A stretch of DNA of 64,000 bases from Halorubrum sp. 2020YC2 (GTDB lineage Archaea; Halobacteriota; Halobacteria; Halobacteriales; Haloferacaceae), in contig NZ_CP076019.1 of NCBI RefSeq assembly GCF_018623055.1, forward strand, positions 186,001-250,000, in the 5' to 3' direction. The translations under genes were made by a program, and so were the position numbers. Below, in pieces: positions 27,526 to 35,839 of this stretch. Each line of letters starts with the position of its first letter. Positions within the stretch are counted from its first letter, which is position 1. The notes under the pieces were generated by a model. That model ran no database searches, had not been told where the DNA came from, and saw only the letters and a list, made by a program, of their open reading frames with translations.

Positions 27526-29057
27526 ATGTCTACCGCGCGTCGAACCCTGCTCGTCGTCCTCGTCGCCGCCGCGGGCGGTCTCGCCCTCGCCACCGGAGCG
27601 GCGGTGATCGACGGGCCGACGGACTCGCTCGCCGAGGAGCGCCTCGCGGTCCAACCCGCTGAGGGTCCGAACGGCGCGTACGCCTATTTAAATAACGACG
27701 ACGAGATCGTCGTCGACGTCTCGGCGTCGAACCCCAAACTCCCGACCGACTTCGAGGGCGTCAACCCCGGAAGTCTCGCCGCGGCCGAGGGCGTCTTCAC
27801 GATCACCTACACCGCCGACGAGCGCGCCCGCGTCTGGATCGAACACCCGGAGGCGAACGTCACCTTCGTCGCCGACGGCGCGTCGATCGAGGGGGAGGCG
27901 AACAACGTCACCCTCGGTCCGACGAGACGGTCGCGGTCGGCCTCGACGTGGACGCGCGCGGCGCCGTTGCGGGTACCCAACTCGGCGGCGACGACTTCGA
28001 CATCCGGGCCGAGGTCGCGGAGCCGGAGTCGGTCTCGACCGCGGACGACGACGGCGGGGGCGGCGCCGCCACCGTCGTCCGGCGTCCCGCTCCCGACCGG
28101 CGGGAGTTCGAGGGGCGCGGTCTCTCCGCCGGCGGGAGCGTCACCTTCGACGCGGAACGGATGGCGATCGTCGGCGGCGACGTCACCCTCGACCGCGTGC
28201 GAATCGAGGGGACGCGCGGCGGGGACGTCGGCTTCGGGACCGTCGGCCGGCCGGACCCGTTCGCGTCGGCCGGGGAACTGAACGACTCCCGGGGCGCGGC
28301 GCCGAACGGCTACTTCGAGTTCGACCACTCGTTCACCGACGAGGCGGTCTCCCGCGTCCGGTTCTCCGTCAGCGTCGACCGCGACTACCTGAACGAGACC
28401 GGCGGGGATCCCGAGGACCTCTCGCTGTACCGCCGGGCGGCGTCGGAGCCGGACGGCTGGGAGCGGCTGGAGACGGAGCGCGTCGACCCGGCGGTCCGCC
28501 GGCTGCTGAACCTCCCGGAGGACCGAGTCCACGTCACGGCGTCGACCGACGAGTTCTCGGTGTTCGCCGTGGCGACAGAGCGGTCCCGCATCCGCGCGAC
28601 GTCCGCCGCGCTCGACCGCGAGGCCGTCGACCCGGGCGAGCCGGTCGTCGTCCGCGCGACGGTCGCGAACGGGGGCGGCAGCGACGGCGCGCGCGACCTG
28701 ACGCTCACCGCCGACGGCGAGGCGGTCGCGACCGAGCGGGTCGAACTCGACCCGGACGAGACCGCCGCCCTCGCGCTCGAAGCGACGTTCGACGAGCCGG
28801 GGTCGTACGACATCGCGGTCGACGCGGCTCCCGCCGGGACGCTCGTCGTCGGCGATCCGGCTGGCGACGGCGACGAGGGCGACGGCGCGTCCGTCGGGGA
28901 CGGGACCGGCGGCGCGACGGCGCCCGACGACCCCGCGTCCGATCCGCCGACCGAGGAGCCGAGCGGGATCGACCCGTCGAACCTCGTCGGTCTCGCCGCG
29001 CTCGTCGCCATCGTCTTGGCGAGCGTCGCGCTCGTCCGGCGCATGCCGCGGTCGTGA
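27526..29057 (+). pseudogene. DUF1102-domain surface protein with C-terminal anchor, one frameshift
   Basis: ATG 27526 begins a signal sequence (TLLVVLVAAAGGLALATGAA), then the DUF1102 core (NGAYAYLNNDDEIVVDV). Near 27923 GGTCCGACGAG seems to lack one C. The next frame continues DETVAVGLDVDARGAVAG, a PGF-pre-PGF-like region (YFEFDHSFTDEAVSRVRFSV), a CARDB-like domain (DPGEPVVVRATVANGGG) and a terminal span LVGLAALVAIVLASVALVRR. Apart from one base the gene of about 510 codons is well preserved, so a sequencing error is possible. It heads the surface module. Confidence 0.75.
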
Positions 29058-29165
29058 CGCCCGCTCGCGCCGGGTCCGGCGCCGGTCGCGCGAACAGCGC
29101 TCGACGTTATCACCGCTGGATCCCGAGACCATAGAGATTAACCGACCGTCGCGGAAGACACTCCC

Positions 29166-30101
29166 GTGACCGACCTCTCGTCGGAGGCCGACCGTTCGGT
29201 CCCGGACCGCGGCGGGAGCGACGGCTCCGTCCGCGACCGGGACGCGCGCGACCGGTCGGGGTACGCGGCGTTCGTCGACGAACTGGCCGCCCGCGCTCGC
29301 GTCCGCGACCTCCTCGCGCTTTTCGCCCCGCCGGTCGCCCTCCTCGCGGCGTTCGCGCTGCCGGACGCGACCCGGCGCTCGCTCGCGTTCGCCTACGCCG
29401 ACCCCGACCCGCTGTCGGCGTTCACCGCCCACTACGTCCACCTCGGCGTCGACCACCTCCTCGGGAACCTCGCCGGGTACGCGCTCCTCGCCGGGGTCGG
29501 CTACGCGCTCGCGGTCCTGAGCGGGCGCCGGCGCCTCTTTTTCACCGCGTTCGCGACCTACCTCGGCGCCTTCCCGTTCGCGCTCTCTGCGCTGAACCTC
29601 GCCGTCCCGCGGGACGCGATCGGCTTCGGCTTCTCCGGGGTCAACATGGCGCTCGCCGGGCTGCTCCCGATCCTGTGGTACTGCTACGCCCGCGACCGGT
29701 TCGCGCCGGCCGCCTCGACCGCCGCCCTGCCCGCGGTCTTCTTCGCGCTCGTCGGGTGGATCGCGCTCCTGGCGCTGCCCGTCTCGACGTCGGGAGACGG
29801 GTTGGCGGGGCTGTCGATCGCCGTCGCCGGCGCGCTCCTCGCGGCGCTGTACGCGGCCAGCAGCGGGGTGCGGTTCCCGCGGCCGGTCCGGCGACACGCG
29901 AGGGCGGTCGCGTCGCGTCCCGGCTACGGGGACTTACTCGCCGTCGGCGCGGTGGTCGCGGTCGGCTACCCCGTCGTCGGCTTCCCGCCCGACCCCGCCG
30001 GCGGCGGGAGCGTCGTGAACCTCTACGTCCACCTGCTCGGGTTCTGTCTCGGGTTCATCGCCCCGTTCGCGCTGCTCGCCGGCGGCGCCTTCGACGACTA
30101 G
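29166..30101 (+). CDS. Rhomboid-family intramembrane protease
   Basis: 311 residues starting at GTG 29166. Seven or more spans are visible. The second conserved segment has HYVHLGVDHLLGNLAGYALL. The catalytic serine lies in GFGFSGVNMALAGL, and the partner histidine in the last-but-one span VNLYVHLLGFCLGF. A polar N-terminal tail of about 40 residues precedes the core. It would cleave membrane proteins within the bilayer. It lies between the DUF1102 protein and a signal peptidase, which suggests processing of exported proteins. Confidence 0.82.
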   Translation: MTDLSSEADRSVPDRGGSDGSVRDRDARDRSGYAAFVDELAARARVRDLLALFAPPVALLAAFALPDATRRSLAFAYADPDPLSAFTAHYVHLGVDHLLGNLAGYALLAGVGYALAVLSGRRRLFFTAFATYLGAFPFALSALNLAVPRDAIGFGFSGVNMALAGLLPILWYCYARDRFAPAASTAALPAVFFALVGWIALLALPVSTSGDGLAGLSIAVAGALLAALYAASSGVRFPRPVRRHARAVASRPGYGDLLAVGAVVAVGYPVVGFPPDPAGGGSVVNLYVHLLGFCLGFIAPFALLAGGAFDD

Positions 30102-30253
30102 GGCCGCCCGCAACCGTTCGGGCTCGCCTACACCCACGAACTTATTAGGACACGCCGCCCTTCAGCGATCGACGGCTACCTGACGCTCGCGCGACAGGAA
30201 TTCCGGCGCGGCGGTGGCCGCTTCGGGGCCGTCTCCGAGCCGAGTCCGACACA

Positions 30254-31417
30254 ATGTCCATCAAACGAACGCTGTCCGTGGCCCTTCAGGCGGCCGCGGT
30301 GCTGGTCGTCGTCTCGCTCGTCGTCGGACAGTTCCTCGGCCAGCCGATCCTCCTCAGCTACGTGGAGACCGGGAGCATGCAGCCGACGCTCGACCCCGGC
30401 GACGGGTTCGTAGCGATCCCGGCGCAGATCGCCGGCGGGATCGGGACGGGCGACGTCGTGACGTTCGACGCGCAAGAGATCCAGGGCGGCGGGCTGACGA
30501 CCCACCGCGTCGTCGAGGAGACCGAGCGCGGCTATATCACCCGCGGGGACAACAACCCCTTCACCGACCAAGACGGGGGCGAACCGATCGTTCAGGACGC
30601 GGACGTCGTCGCGAAGGCGCTCCAGGTCGGTGGGAGCGTCGTCGTGATCCCCCACTTGGGAACCGCCGCAATGGGGTTCCAGTCCGCGCTCGACGCCGTT
30701 CAGACGCGGCTCGCGGTGACGTTCGGCGTCCGCTCGCTCCAGGGGACGCAGGGGCTTGCGTACATCGTTTTCGCGGTCTCGGTCGTCGCCTACGCGGTCG
30801 ACTGGTACCTCAACGCCGGCTCCCGCGACCGCGACTCGCGGGACCGGTCGCGCGACGACGGCACCTCCGTGCTCGCGATCCTCGGCGTGCTGGCGCTGGT
30901 GCTGATGGCGACGGCCACCGCCGCGATGGTCGTCCCGGCCGGAACGCAGGAGTACGGCGTCGTGAGCGCCGAGTTCGAGTCCGAAAACCCGACCGTCATC
31001 GAGAGCGGCGCGAGTCAAGAGCTAGAGTACGTCGTCCCCAACGCCGGGCTGGTTCCGGTGTACGCGTACGTCACGCCAGCGAGTCCGGGCGTCGACGTCG
31101 ACCCGCAGCGCCTCTCGGTCGGCAGCCGCGGCGAGGCGTCGACGACGGTGACCCTCTCGGCGCCCGACGAGACGGGGTACTACCGGCTGTTCGTCGCCGA
31201 ACACCGCTACCTCGCGGTGTTGCCGCCCGGGGTCGTCGACGAGCTGTACGGCGTCCACCCCTGGGCGCCGCTCGTCGCGATCAACGGGCTGCTCGGCGGC
31301 GGTATCGTCGGTATCGGACTACTGCTGTTGCGCGGTGAACCGGCCCGGATCCGGTCGCGCGACTCCCGCGAGCGCCCCCCGCTCCACAGACGGCTCCTCC
31401 GCGAGTTCTACAAGTAA
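30254..31417 (+). CDS. Signal peptidase I (S26B) with large C-terminal membrane and extracellular region
   Basis: 387 residues, about twice the usual archaeal signal peptidase. A membrane anchor at 8-28 is followed by the catalytic GSMQPTL (Ser41), LTTHRVVEE (His84) and TRGDNNP (Asp99), the S26B triad. Further spans near 160-180 and 215-235 frame an extracellular domain (about 240-345, rich in beta-type sequence), and a last span ends at about 375. Only 3 bases separate it from the DUF5305 gene. Signal peptidases of this SipW-like type often serve a dedicated exported partner. Confidence 0.88.
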   Translation: MSIKRTLSVALQAAAVLVVVSLVVGQFLGQPILLSYVETGSMQPTLDPGDGFVAIPAQIAGGIGTGDVVTFDAQEIQGGGLTTHRVVEETERGYITRGDNNPFTDQDGGEPIVQDADVVAKALQVGGSVVVIPHLGTAAMGFQSALDAVQTRLAVTFGVRSLQGTQGLAYIVFAVSVVAYAVDWYLNAGSRDRDSRDRSRDDGTSVLAILGVLALVLMATATAAMVVPAGTQEYGVVSAEFESENPTVIESGASQELEYVVPNAGLVPVYAYVTPASPGVDVDPQRLSVGSRGEASTTVTLSAPDETGYYRLFVAEHRYLAVLPPGVVDELYGVHPWAPLVAINGLLGGGIVGIGLLLLRGEPARIRSRDSRERPPLHRRLLREFYK

Positions 31418-31420
31418 CAC

Positions 31421-32776
31421 ATGTCTTCAGGCCCCAACGAACGTCGACTCCGACTCCGCGCCGTCCTGAACGAACAGTCCACCGCTATCCTCGTCGCCTG
31501 CCTCCTCCTCGCCGCGGTCGGCGCGGGGCTCGCGTACACGACGCACGTCGACCCCGGGACGGAGACGGAGACCCGGACGGTCTCCTCGCTGACCGTCGAG
31601 AGCGAGTACCGCCACAGCGCGACGGTGACGGAGCCGAACGCCGTCTTCCAGACGGGCGCGGTGCTCGACGGGCGCGACACGTACTTCGCGCGGATCGCCC
31701 CGGAGCTCGACGTGGACGTGGCGACGAGCTACGCGGCGTCGAGCGCCGAGAACGTGACCGTCGAGGTCGGCTCCACGCTCGTCGTCCGCAACGTCGGTGA
31801 AGGCGACGTCGTCTACTGGCGCGACACGGAGCCGCTCGCGTCGGAGACCGTCTCGAACGTCGCTCCGGGGGAGACGGTGAACGCCTCGTTCACGCTCAAC
31901 AGCACGGCGATAGACCAGCGGACGGCGTCGATCGAAGAGCAGCTCGGCGCCTCGCCCGGCGAGACGGAGACGTTCGTCACGACCGAGGTCGCCGTCGACG
32001 GGTCGATCGGCGGCGTTCCCACGGCGACGACCCAGACGCTCGAGATGGCGCTCACCCACGGCGGCGCCACGTACGCCGTCGACGAGCCGGGCGTCCAGTC
32101 CGACACGACGCCCCGGACGGTACAGGAGACGGTCGAGCGGGAGTACGGCGCGCTCCGGTCGTTCGGCGGGCCGCTCCTCCTGCTCGCCGGGCTCGTCGGT
32201 GCCGGCGGAATCGGGTACGCGACGCGCGAGTACGACCTCGCGCTCACGTCCGCGGAGCGGGAGTACCTCTCGTACCGCGACGACCGCTCGGAGTTCGCGG
32301 AGTGGATCACGACGTTCCGGCTCCCGGCGTCGACCCACGAGCGCCCGACGGCCGAGGCGGAGTCGCTGCGCGACCTCGTCGACTTCGCGATAGATAACGA
32401 CACCGGCGTCGTGGAAGACCCCCAGACCGGCGCGTTCCACGCCGTCTCCGGGGAGTTCGTCTACACCTACCGACCGCCCGCCCCGGCGACCGGCGACCAC
32501 GGTGGAATCGCCGGCGACGACGGCCAAGCCGCCGCCGAGGCGGTCGACGACGAGGGGTCTGACGACGAGGCGGTCACCGACGCGGACTCGACGGCCGTCG
32601 CGTCGGCTCCGGGCTCGACCGCCGCGACCCCCTCGGCCGACGGCGACTCGCCGGACGAGGAGCGTGAGGCCGCCGACGTCGACGTGCCGGACGAGGCGGA
32701 CGTCTGGGAGATGGACACCCGGCCGACGGACGCCGACGCGGGTGGCTCGGACGAGGGGGACGACGACCGGGCCTGA
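31421..32776 (+). CDS. DUF5305 membrane protein
   Basis: 451 residues: a short cytoplasmic start, one span at about 22-42 (AILVACLLLAAVGAGLAYTT), an extracytoplasmic beta-rich domain of about 200 residues, a second span near 250 (GGPLLLLAGLVGAGGIGYAT), then a cytoplasmic region and an acidic low-complexity tail. DUF5305 proteins are commonly encoded next to signal peptidases and DUF1102 proteins in archaea. Their role is unknown, and a scaffold for export or assembly of the secreted partner is plausible. Confidence 0.82.
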   Translation: MSSGPNERRLRLRAVLNEQSTAILVACLLLAAVGAGLAYTTHVDPGTETETRTVSSLTVESEYRHSATVTEPNAVFQTGAVLDGRDTYFARIAPELDVDVATSYAASSAENVTVEVGSTLVVRNVGEGDVVYWRDTEPLASETVSNVAPGETVNASFTLNSTAIDQRTASIEEQLGASPGETETFVTTEVAVDGSIGGVPTATTQTLEMALTHGGATYAVDEPGVQSDTTPRTVQETVEREYGALRSFGGPLLLLAGLVGAGGIGYATREYDLALTSAEREYLSYRDDRSEFAEWITTFRLPASTHERPTAEAESLRDLVDFAIDNDTGVVEDPQTGAFHAVSGEFVYTYRPPAPATGDHGGIAGDDGQAAAEAVDDEGSDDEAVTDADSTAVASAPGSTAATPSADGDSPDEEREAADVDVPDEADVWEMDTRPTDADAGGSDEGDDDRA

Positions 32777-32948
32777 CCGCCCCGGCCGCCGACGGCGACG
32801 ACACCCTCGCCCCGCGCCGGGCGTCGCCGTCGCTCCCGGTGACTAGTCGGCGTCTACCTCCCCGCGAGCGCGATCCGATCAAAGAAGTCCGGCAGTTCGG
32901 TCGGCAGAGATTCGCGCCTCGTCTCCGACGCTCCGTTGGCGCCGTCTC

Positions 32949-33143
32949 TTACGCCGACGCCTCGTAGCCGGCGTCCTCGATGGCGGCCACGACGGCGTCG
33001 ACGTCGACGTCGCCCTCGACGGTCGCGGTCCCCGACTCGTGGTCGGCGCTGGCCGACTCGACGCCCGGTAGCTCCCCGAGCGCGTCGGTCACGTTGTCCT
33101 CGCAGCCGGTACAAGACATGCCGTCGACATCTATCGTCGTCAT
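32949..33143 (-). CDS. Heavy-metal-associated domain protein (copper chaperone-like)
   Basis: 64 residues from ATG 33141-33143, a single HMA fold with the metal-binding MSCTGCEDNV at 9-18. It resembles CopZ chaperones that hand copper(I) to a P-type ATPase. It is encoded 0.6 kb from an AsnC-TRASH regulator of the type tied to copper response in Halobacterium, so copper is the likely metal. The ATPase itself is not in the window. Confidence 0.9.
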   Translation of the reverse strand: MTTIDVDGMSCTGCEDNVTDALGELPGVESASADHESGTATVEGDVDVDAVVAAIEDAGYEASA

Positions 33144-33274
33144 GGGCGCCCGTTGGCGCCGCGGACAGAACTGCCTTTCCGTCGCCCCCACGGTCGGCCG
33201 GTTTCGCGGACGCGGGTCGCCCGGTAGCCCCGCCCGGGGGACCCGTCGCTCAGACCTGTCCGGAACGGCCCCAC

Positions 33275-33295
33275 GGACGCCTTTTTGCCGCGCCG
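33275..33295 (+). repeat. 21-bp direct repeat (copy A) matching the Lrp-TRASH promoter
   Basis: GGACGCCTTTTTGCCGCGCCG occurs here and again at 33703-33723, with weaker similarity continuing about 20 bases to a shared GTCG...TAT. The second copy lies directly before the regulator's ATG at 33739. The 408 bases between the starts of the two copies contain the 88-residue membrane protein gene and its own promoter (GTTTATTATACGG near 33388). Confidence 0.8.
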
Positions 33296-33417
33296 ACTGA
33301 GCCGTCGGTTATCCGCCCAGAGCCGCTTCGAGTCACACGGGGTACTCGAAGCGCGACATTATTCCAACAGTTTTCTCCCAACAGAAAGTTTATTATACGG
33401 ACGTTTGTGCTACCTCT

Positions 33418-33684
33418 ATGGTCCCCGGTGTAAATCGCCGCGTTATCAGCGGAGTCGCCGCCGTTTGCTGTGGTGTCGCATCGCCGTTCGTGTTGGCGAA
33501 CGGCACCGCTATCGACGGGTCTCGGTTGCTGTACAGTTCCGTACTGCTGGCGGGCGCCAGTGCGCTACTGCCGGCTATCTACGCCCCTCAGCGCTCCTGG
33601 AAAACCGCGCTTTCGTTCACGTCCGTCACCGTCGGTAGCTGTCTCGTCTTCTGGCTGTCCGCGTTCGCTCTGCTGGGTGCGTAA
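33418..33684 (+). CDS. Hypothetical membrane protein, 88 residues
   Basis: Three hydrophobic spans (VISGVAAVCCGVASPFVLA, LLYSSVLLAGASALLPAIY, SVTVGSCLVFWLSAFALLG). No known family is recognised. Codon use is less GC-biased than its neighbours (for example TTTGCTGTGG and GTTTATTATAC upstream), and it sits between direct repeats, so it looks inserted. A TATA box about 27 bases upstream suggests it is expressed. Confidence 0.6.
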   Translation: MVPGVNRRVISGVAAVCCGVASPFVLANGTAIDGSRLLYSSVLLAGASALLPAIYAPQRSWKTALSFTSVTVGSCLVFWLSAFALLGA

Positions 33685-33738
33685 CTGCGGGTCCCTCCGC
33701 CCGGACGCCTTTTTGCCGCGCCGGCCGAACGGTCGACT

Positions 33739-34329
33739 ATGCGCACCCTCGACGAGACGGACCGGGAGATCATCCGGCTGCTGTTGGCCGACGCGCGGCG
33801 CTCGTACAGCGACATCGCGGAGCGCGTGGACCTGTCGGCGCCCGCGGTGTCGGACCGGATCGACCGCCTCCGGGAGGTGGGCGTGATAGACGGGTTCACG
33901 CTCCGTATCGACGGCGACGCGCTCTCCGACGGCCTGCGGGTCCTCGCGACGCTCGCCGTCGCGCCCGCGGACGCCGACCGCGTTCACCAGGCGGTCGCGG
34001 GCCACGAGCGCGTCGAACACGCGTTCCTCACCGCCGACGGCGAGGTGACCATCGCGGCGCGCGTCGAGGAGGGGACCGCCCGCGACCTCGTCGACGACGC
34101 GGTCGGGTTGGAGGCGGTGCGCGACCTGTCGGTGCGCGTGCTCGACGCTCACGAGTGGTCGCCCGCGGTCGGGGACGCGGACCTCGCGGTCGACTGCGTC
34201 GAGTGCGGGAACACCGTCACCGCCGAGGGGGAGTCCGCCCGGATCGACGGGACGCTGTACCACTTCTGTTGTGGCTCCTGCCGGGAGAACTTCGAACAGC
34301 GCTTCGACCGGATCGAGGAGGGGGCGTAG
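33739..34329 (+). CDS. Lrp/AsnC-family regulator with TRASH metal-sensing domain
   Basis: 196 residues. The N-terminal AsnC helix-turn-helix (DETDREIIRLLLADARRSYS, SAPAVSDRIDRL) spans 5-55, a RAM-like ligand domain spans 65-140, and a C-terminal TRASH domain has CVECGNTVTAEG and YHFCCGSCRENFEQRF at about 154-190. Proteins of this architecture (VNG1179C in Halobacterium) control copper efflux genes. The copy B repeat at 33703-33723 forms its promoter. The neighbouring HMA chaperone fits copper homeostasis. Confidence 0.88.
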   Translation: MRTLDETDREIIRLLLADARRSYSDIAERVDLSAPAVSDRIDRLREVGVIDGFTLRIDGDALSDGLRVLATLAVAPADADRVHQAVAGHERVEHAFLTADGEVTIAARVEEGTARDLVDDAVGLEAVRDLSVRVLDAHEWSPAVGDADLAVDCVECGNTVTAEGESARIDGTLYHFCCGSCRENFEQRFDRIEEGA

Positions 34330-34395
34330 CCGGCGGTGCCGGCTCTCGCCGCGGAGAGTAACGTACTTGAGTGCCCGCCGGTTAGCCGAACTCGC

Positions 34396-34546
34396 AGTCC
34401 CGTGGTGTAGTGGCCAATCATAATGGCCTTTGGAGGGAATCCGTCCGCGTCTACGGCTCACACGCGGCTGTTGGGCGTTCCGGCAAGAACGCCCGTCGGA
34501 TGCCCGAAGTCAGCCATTGACGGCGGTTCGAATCCGCCCGGGACTA
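34396..34546 (+). tRNA. tRNA-Gln (TTG) with intron
   Basis: The acceptor strands AGTCCCG and CGGGACT pair, with A as discriminator. The anticodon stem is ATGGC/GCCAT around loop CTTTGGA with anticodon TTG at 34430-34432. The T arm is GGCGG-TTCGAAT-CCGCC. A 78-base intron (about 34434-34511) sits at the canonical position after nucleotide 37. Introns in tRNA-Gln(UUG) are known from Haloferax, where a splicing endonuclease removes them at a bulge-helix-bulge. Confidence 0.93.
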
Positions 34547-34638
34547 TTCTCCGAACGAAGTGAGGACGAACAGTCCCGACTACGGATTCGAAGTAGGGAA
34601 CGGAGCGAAGCGGAGTGACTGAGGTTCGAATCCGCCCG
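34525..34638 (+). repeat. Partial tRNA 3'-end duplication after tRNA-Gln
   Basis: The 16-bp T-arm sequence GGTTCGAATCCGCCCG at 34525-34540 is repeated exactly at 34623-34638, 98 bases on. A further CAGTCCCGACTACGG fragment resembling tRNA ends lies between them. This is the pattern left when an element integrates at a tRNA 3' end and later leaves or erodes. No integrase gene is nearby. The gap to the next gene otherwise shows nothing. Confidence 0.6.
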
Positions 34639-34765
34639 AGAGCGTCGTCCAACCGGACCGACTGCCAGGCGTTCCGCGAGCGTCCCACCTCTTGACAGCC
34701 CGCGCCTCCGTCGTCGCGTCCGAATCACCTGTGTTATTTTTTACCATGCGGATTGTGGGTGTCTC

Positions 34766-35269
34766 ATGGACATCTCCGAATACCGGGAGTCGGTCGCCGC
34801 GAACCGGCGCAAACACGGCTTCGAGGCGGTCGACGAGGGGACGGGCGAGTTCGATCGACTGTGGGCGATCCGCGAGACGGACGACACCCTCGGTGACGTG
34901 GCGGTGCTGGCGACGGTAGTCGAGGGGGACGGCCCCGAGGACGACGGAATCGACGCGGCGGCGCTCGCTAAGACCGCGGCCGCGTTCCGCGACGCGCTGG
35001 CCGACCGCGTCGACGCCCGACCGGGGCGCGCCGACGGCGGCAAATCCCAGACGGCCATCGGCTACGTGGCGTTCGCGGTCCCGGACCCGGACGCGTCGCT
35101 GCTCGACGCGATGTCCGGGTTCACGGTCGCGAAGCGGCGGACGAACGTGTTCCCGCTTGTGTACGACACCGCGGCGGAGCGGCTCCACCGCCACGAGGTG
35201 CCGCGGCTGAAGGGGCGGGGGATCTACCGCCGACAGGCCGACGACGTCGAGCGCCTCTTTGACGTGTAA
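34766..35269 (+). CDS. Conserved haloarchaeal protein of unknown function
   Basis: 167 residues, acidic and soluble, with an alternating alpha/beta pattern (DVAVLATVVEGDGPE, IGYVAFAVPDPDASLLDAM, AKRRTNVFPLVYDTAAERLH). I recognise no catalytic motif. A TTATTTTTT stretch 30 bases before ATG 34766 may be its TATA region. The stop codon lies in the GTGTAAATAGC edge of repeat element 3. Confidence 0.78.
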   Translation: MDISEYRESVAANRRKHGFEAVDEGTGEFDRLWAIRETDDTLGDVAVLATVVEGDGPEDDGIDAAALAKTAAAFRDALADRVDARPGRADGGKSQTAIGYVAFAVPDPDASLLDAMSGFTVAKRRTNVFPLVYDTAAERLHRHEVPRLKGRGIYRRQADDVERLFDV

Positions 35270-35763
35270 ATAGCGGTCTGCGGATCGAGAGTGAGCGCTA
35301 TCGAATTCCCTGTCGATCACTTATAAATACTCGAATACGGATCGGCGGTGAACGCCTCCAAAGCCCCAGCCGCTCGGCTGTGCGTGATCCGTAACTCCGC
35401 GGTGAACGCCTCCAAAGCCCCAGCCGCTCGGCTGTGCGTGATCCGTAACTCCGCGGTGAACGCCTCCAAAGCCCCAGCCGCTCGGCTGTACGTGATCCGT
35501 AACTCCGCGGTGAACGCCTCCAAAGCCCCAGCCGCGAGGACTCGATGCGCTCGCTGCGGTCCTCAGTCGCTCGCTTCGCTCGCTCCCTTCGGTCCTTGTG
35601 TCGCGCGTCTTCGTCCTCGCGGCTGCCCCTTTGAGTCCCGCCCGACCGCGACCGCACCGCACCTCAGACCTCCCCAGCCTCGTCGCGGCCGCTTAAAAGC
35701 GGCCGCGACTCCCTCGCGCGTGCTTCTCGCGCCCGGTGGGCGCTCGAAGGCACGCGCCACCGC
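35264..35763 (-). repeat. Structured intergenic repeat element, copy 3 (longest)
   Basis: Minus-strand copy between convergent genes. P1 has inner helix CTTC/GAAG. P2 is a perfect 12-bp palindromic stem, GTCGCGGCCGCT/AGCGGCCGCGAC, around TTTA. P3 pairs CAGCCGCGAGGAC with GTCCTCGCGGCTG. The 3' part carries three extra copies of a 54-bp module and a final TTATAAATA-bearing module. The 76 bases between the element and the actin gene hold nothing I can name. Confidence 0.85.
35351..35512 (-). repeat. 54-bp tandem modules of repeat element 3
   Basis: Three nearly identical 54-bp units start at 35351, 35405 and 35459, and a fourth partial unit at 35513 runs into P3. On the minus strand each has the hairpin CAGCCG-AG-CGGCTG followed by GGGGCTTTGGAGGCGTTC, CCGCGGAGTTACGG and ATCACG. 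The period is a multiple of three, so all frames stay open, but composition and context argue against a protein. Confidence 0.9.
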
Positions 35764-35839
35764 ATCGATTTCACTATCTATAGCGTGGATCGATCGCTAC
35801 AGGCGTTAAAAATAGAAACCCGAACCGCTCGCGCGCCGC

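Noticed and set aside
35351-35530. CRISPR-like array (regular 54-bp repeats)
   Set aside because: The whole 54-bp unit is repeated with no unique spacers, there are only three to four units, no cas genes are near, and the unit belongs to the structured intergenic element family.
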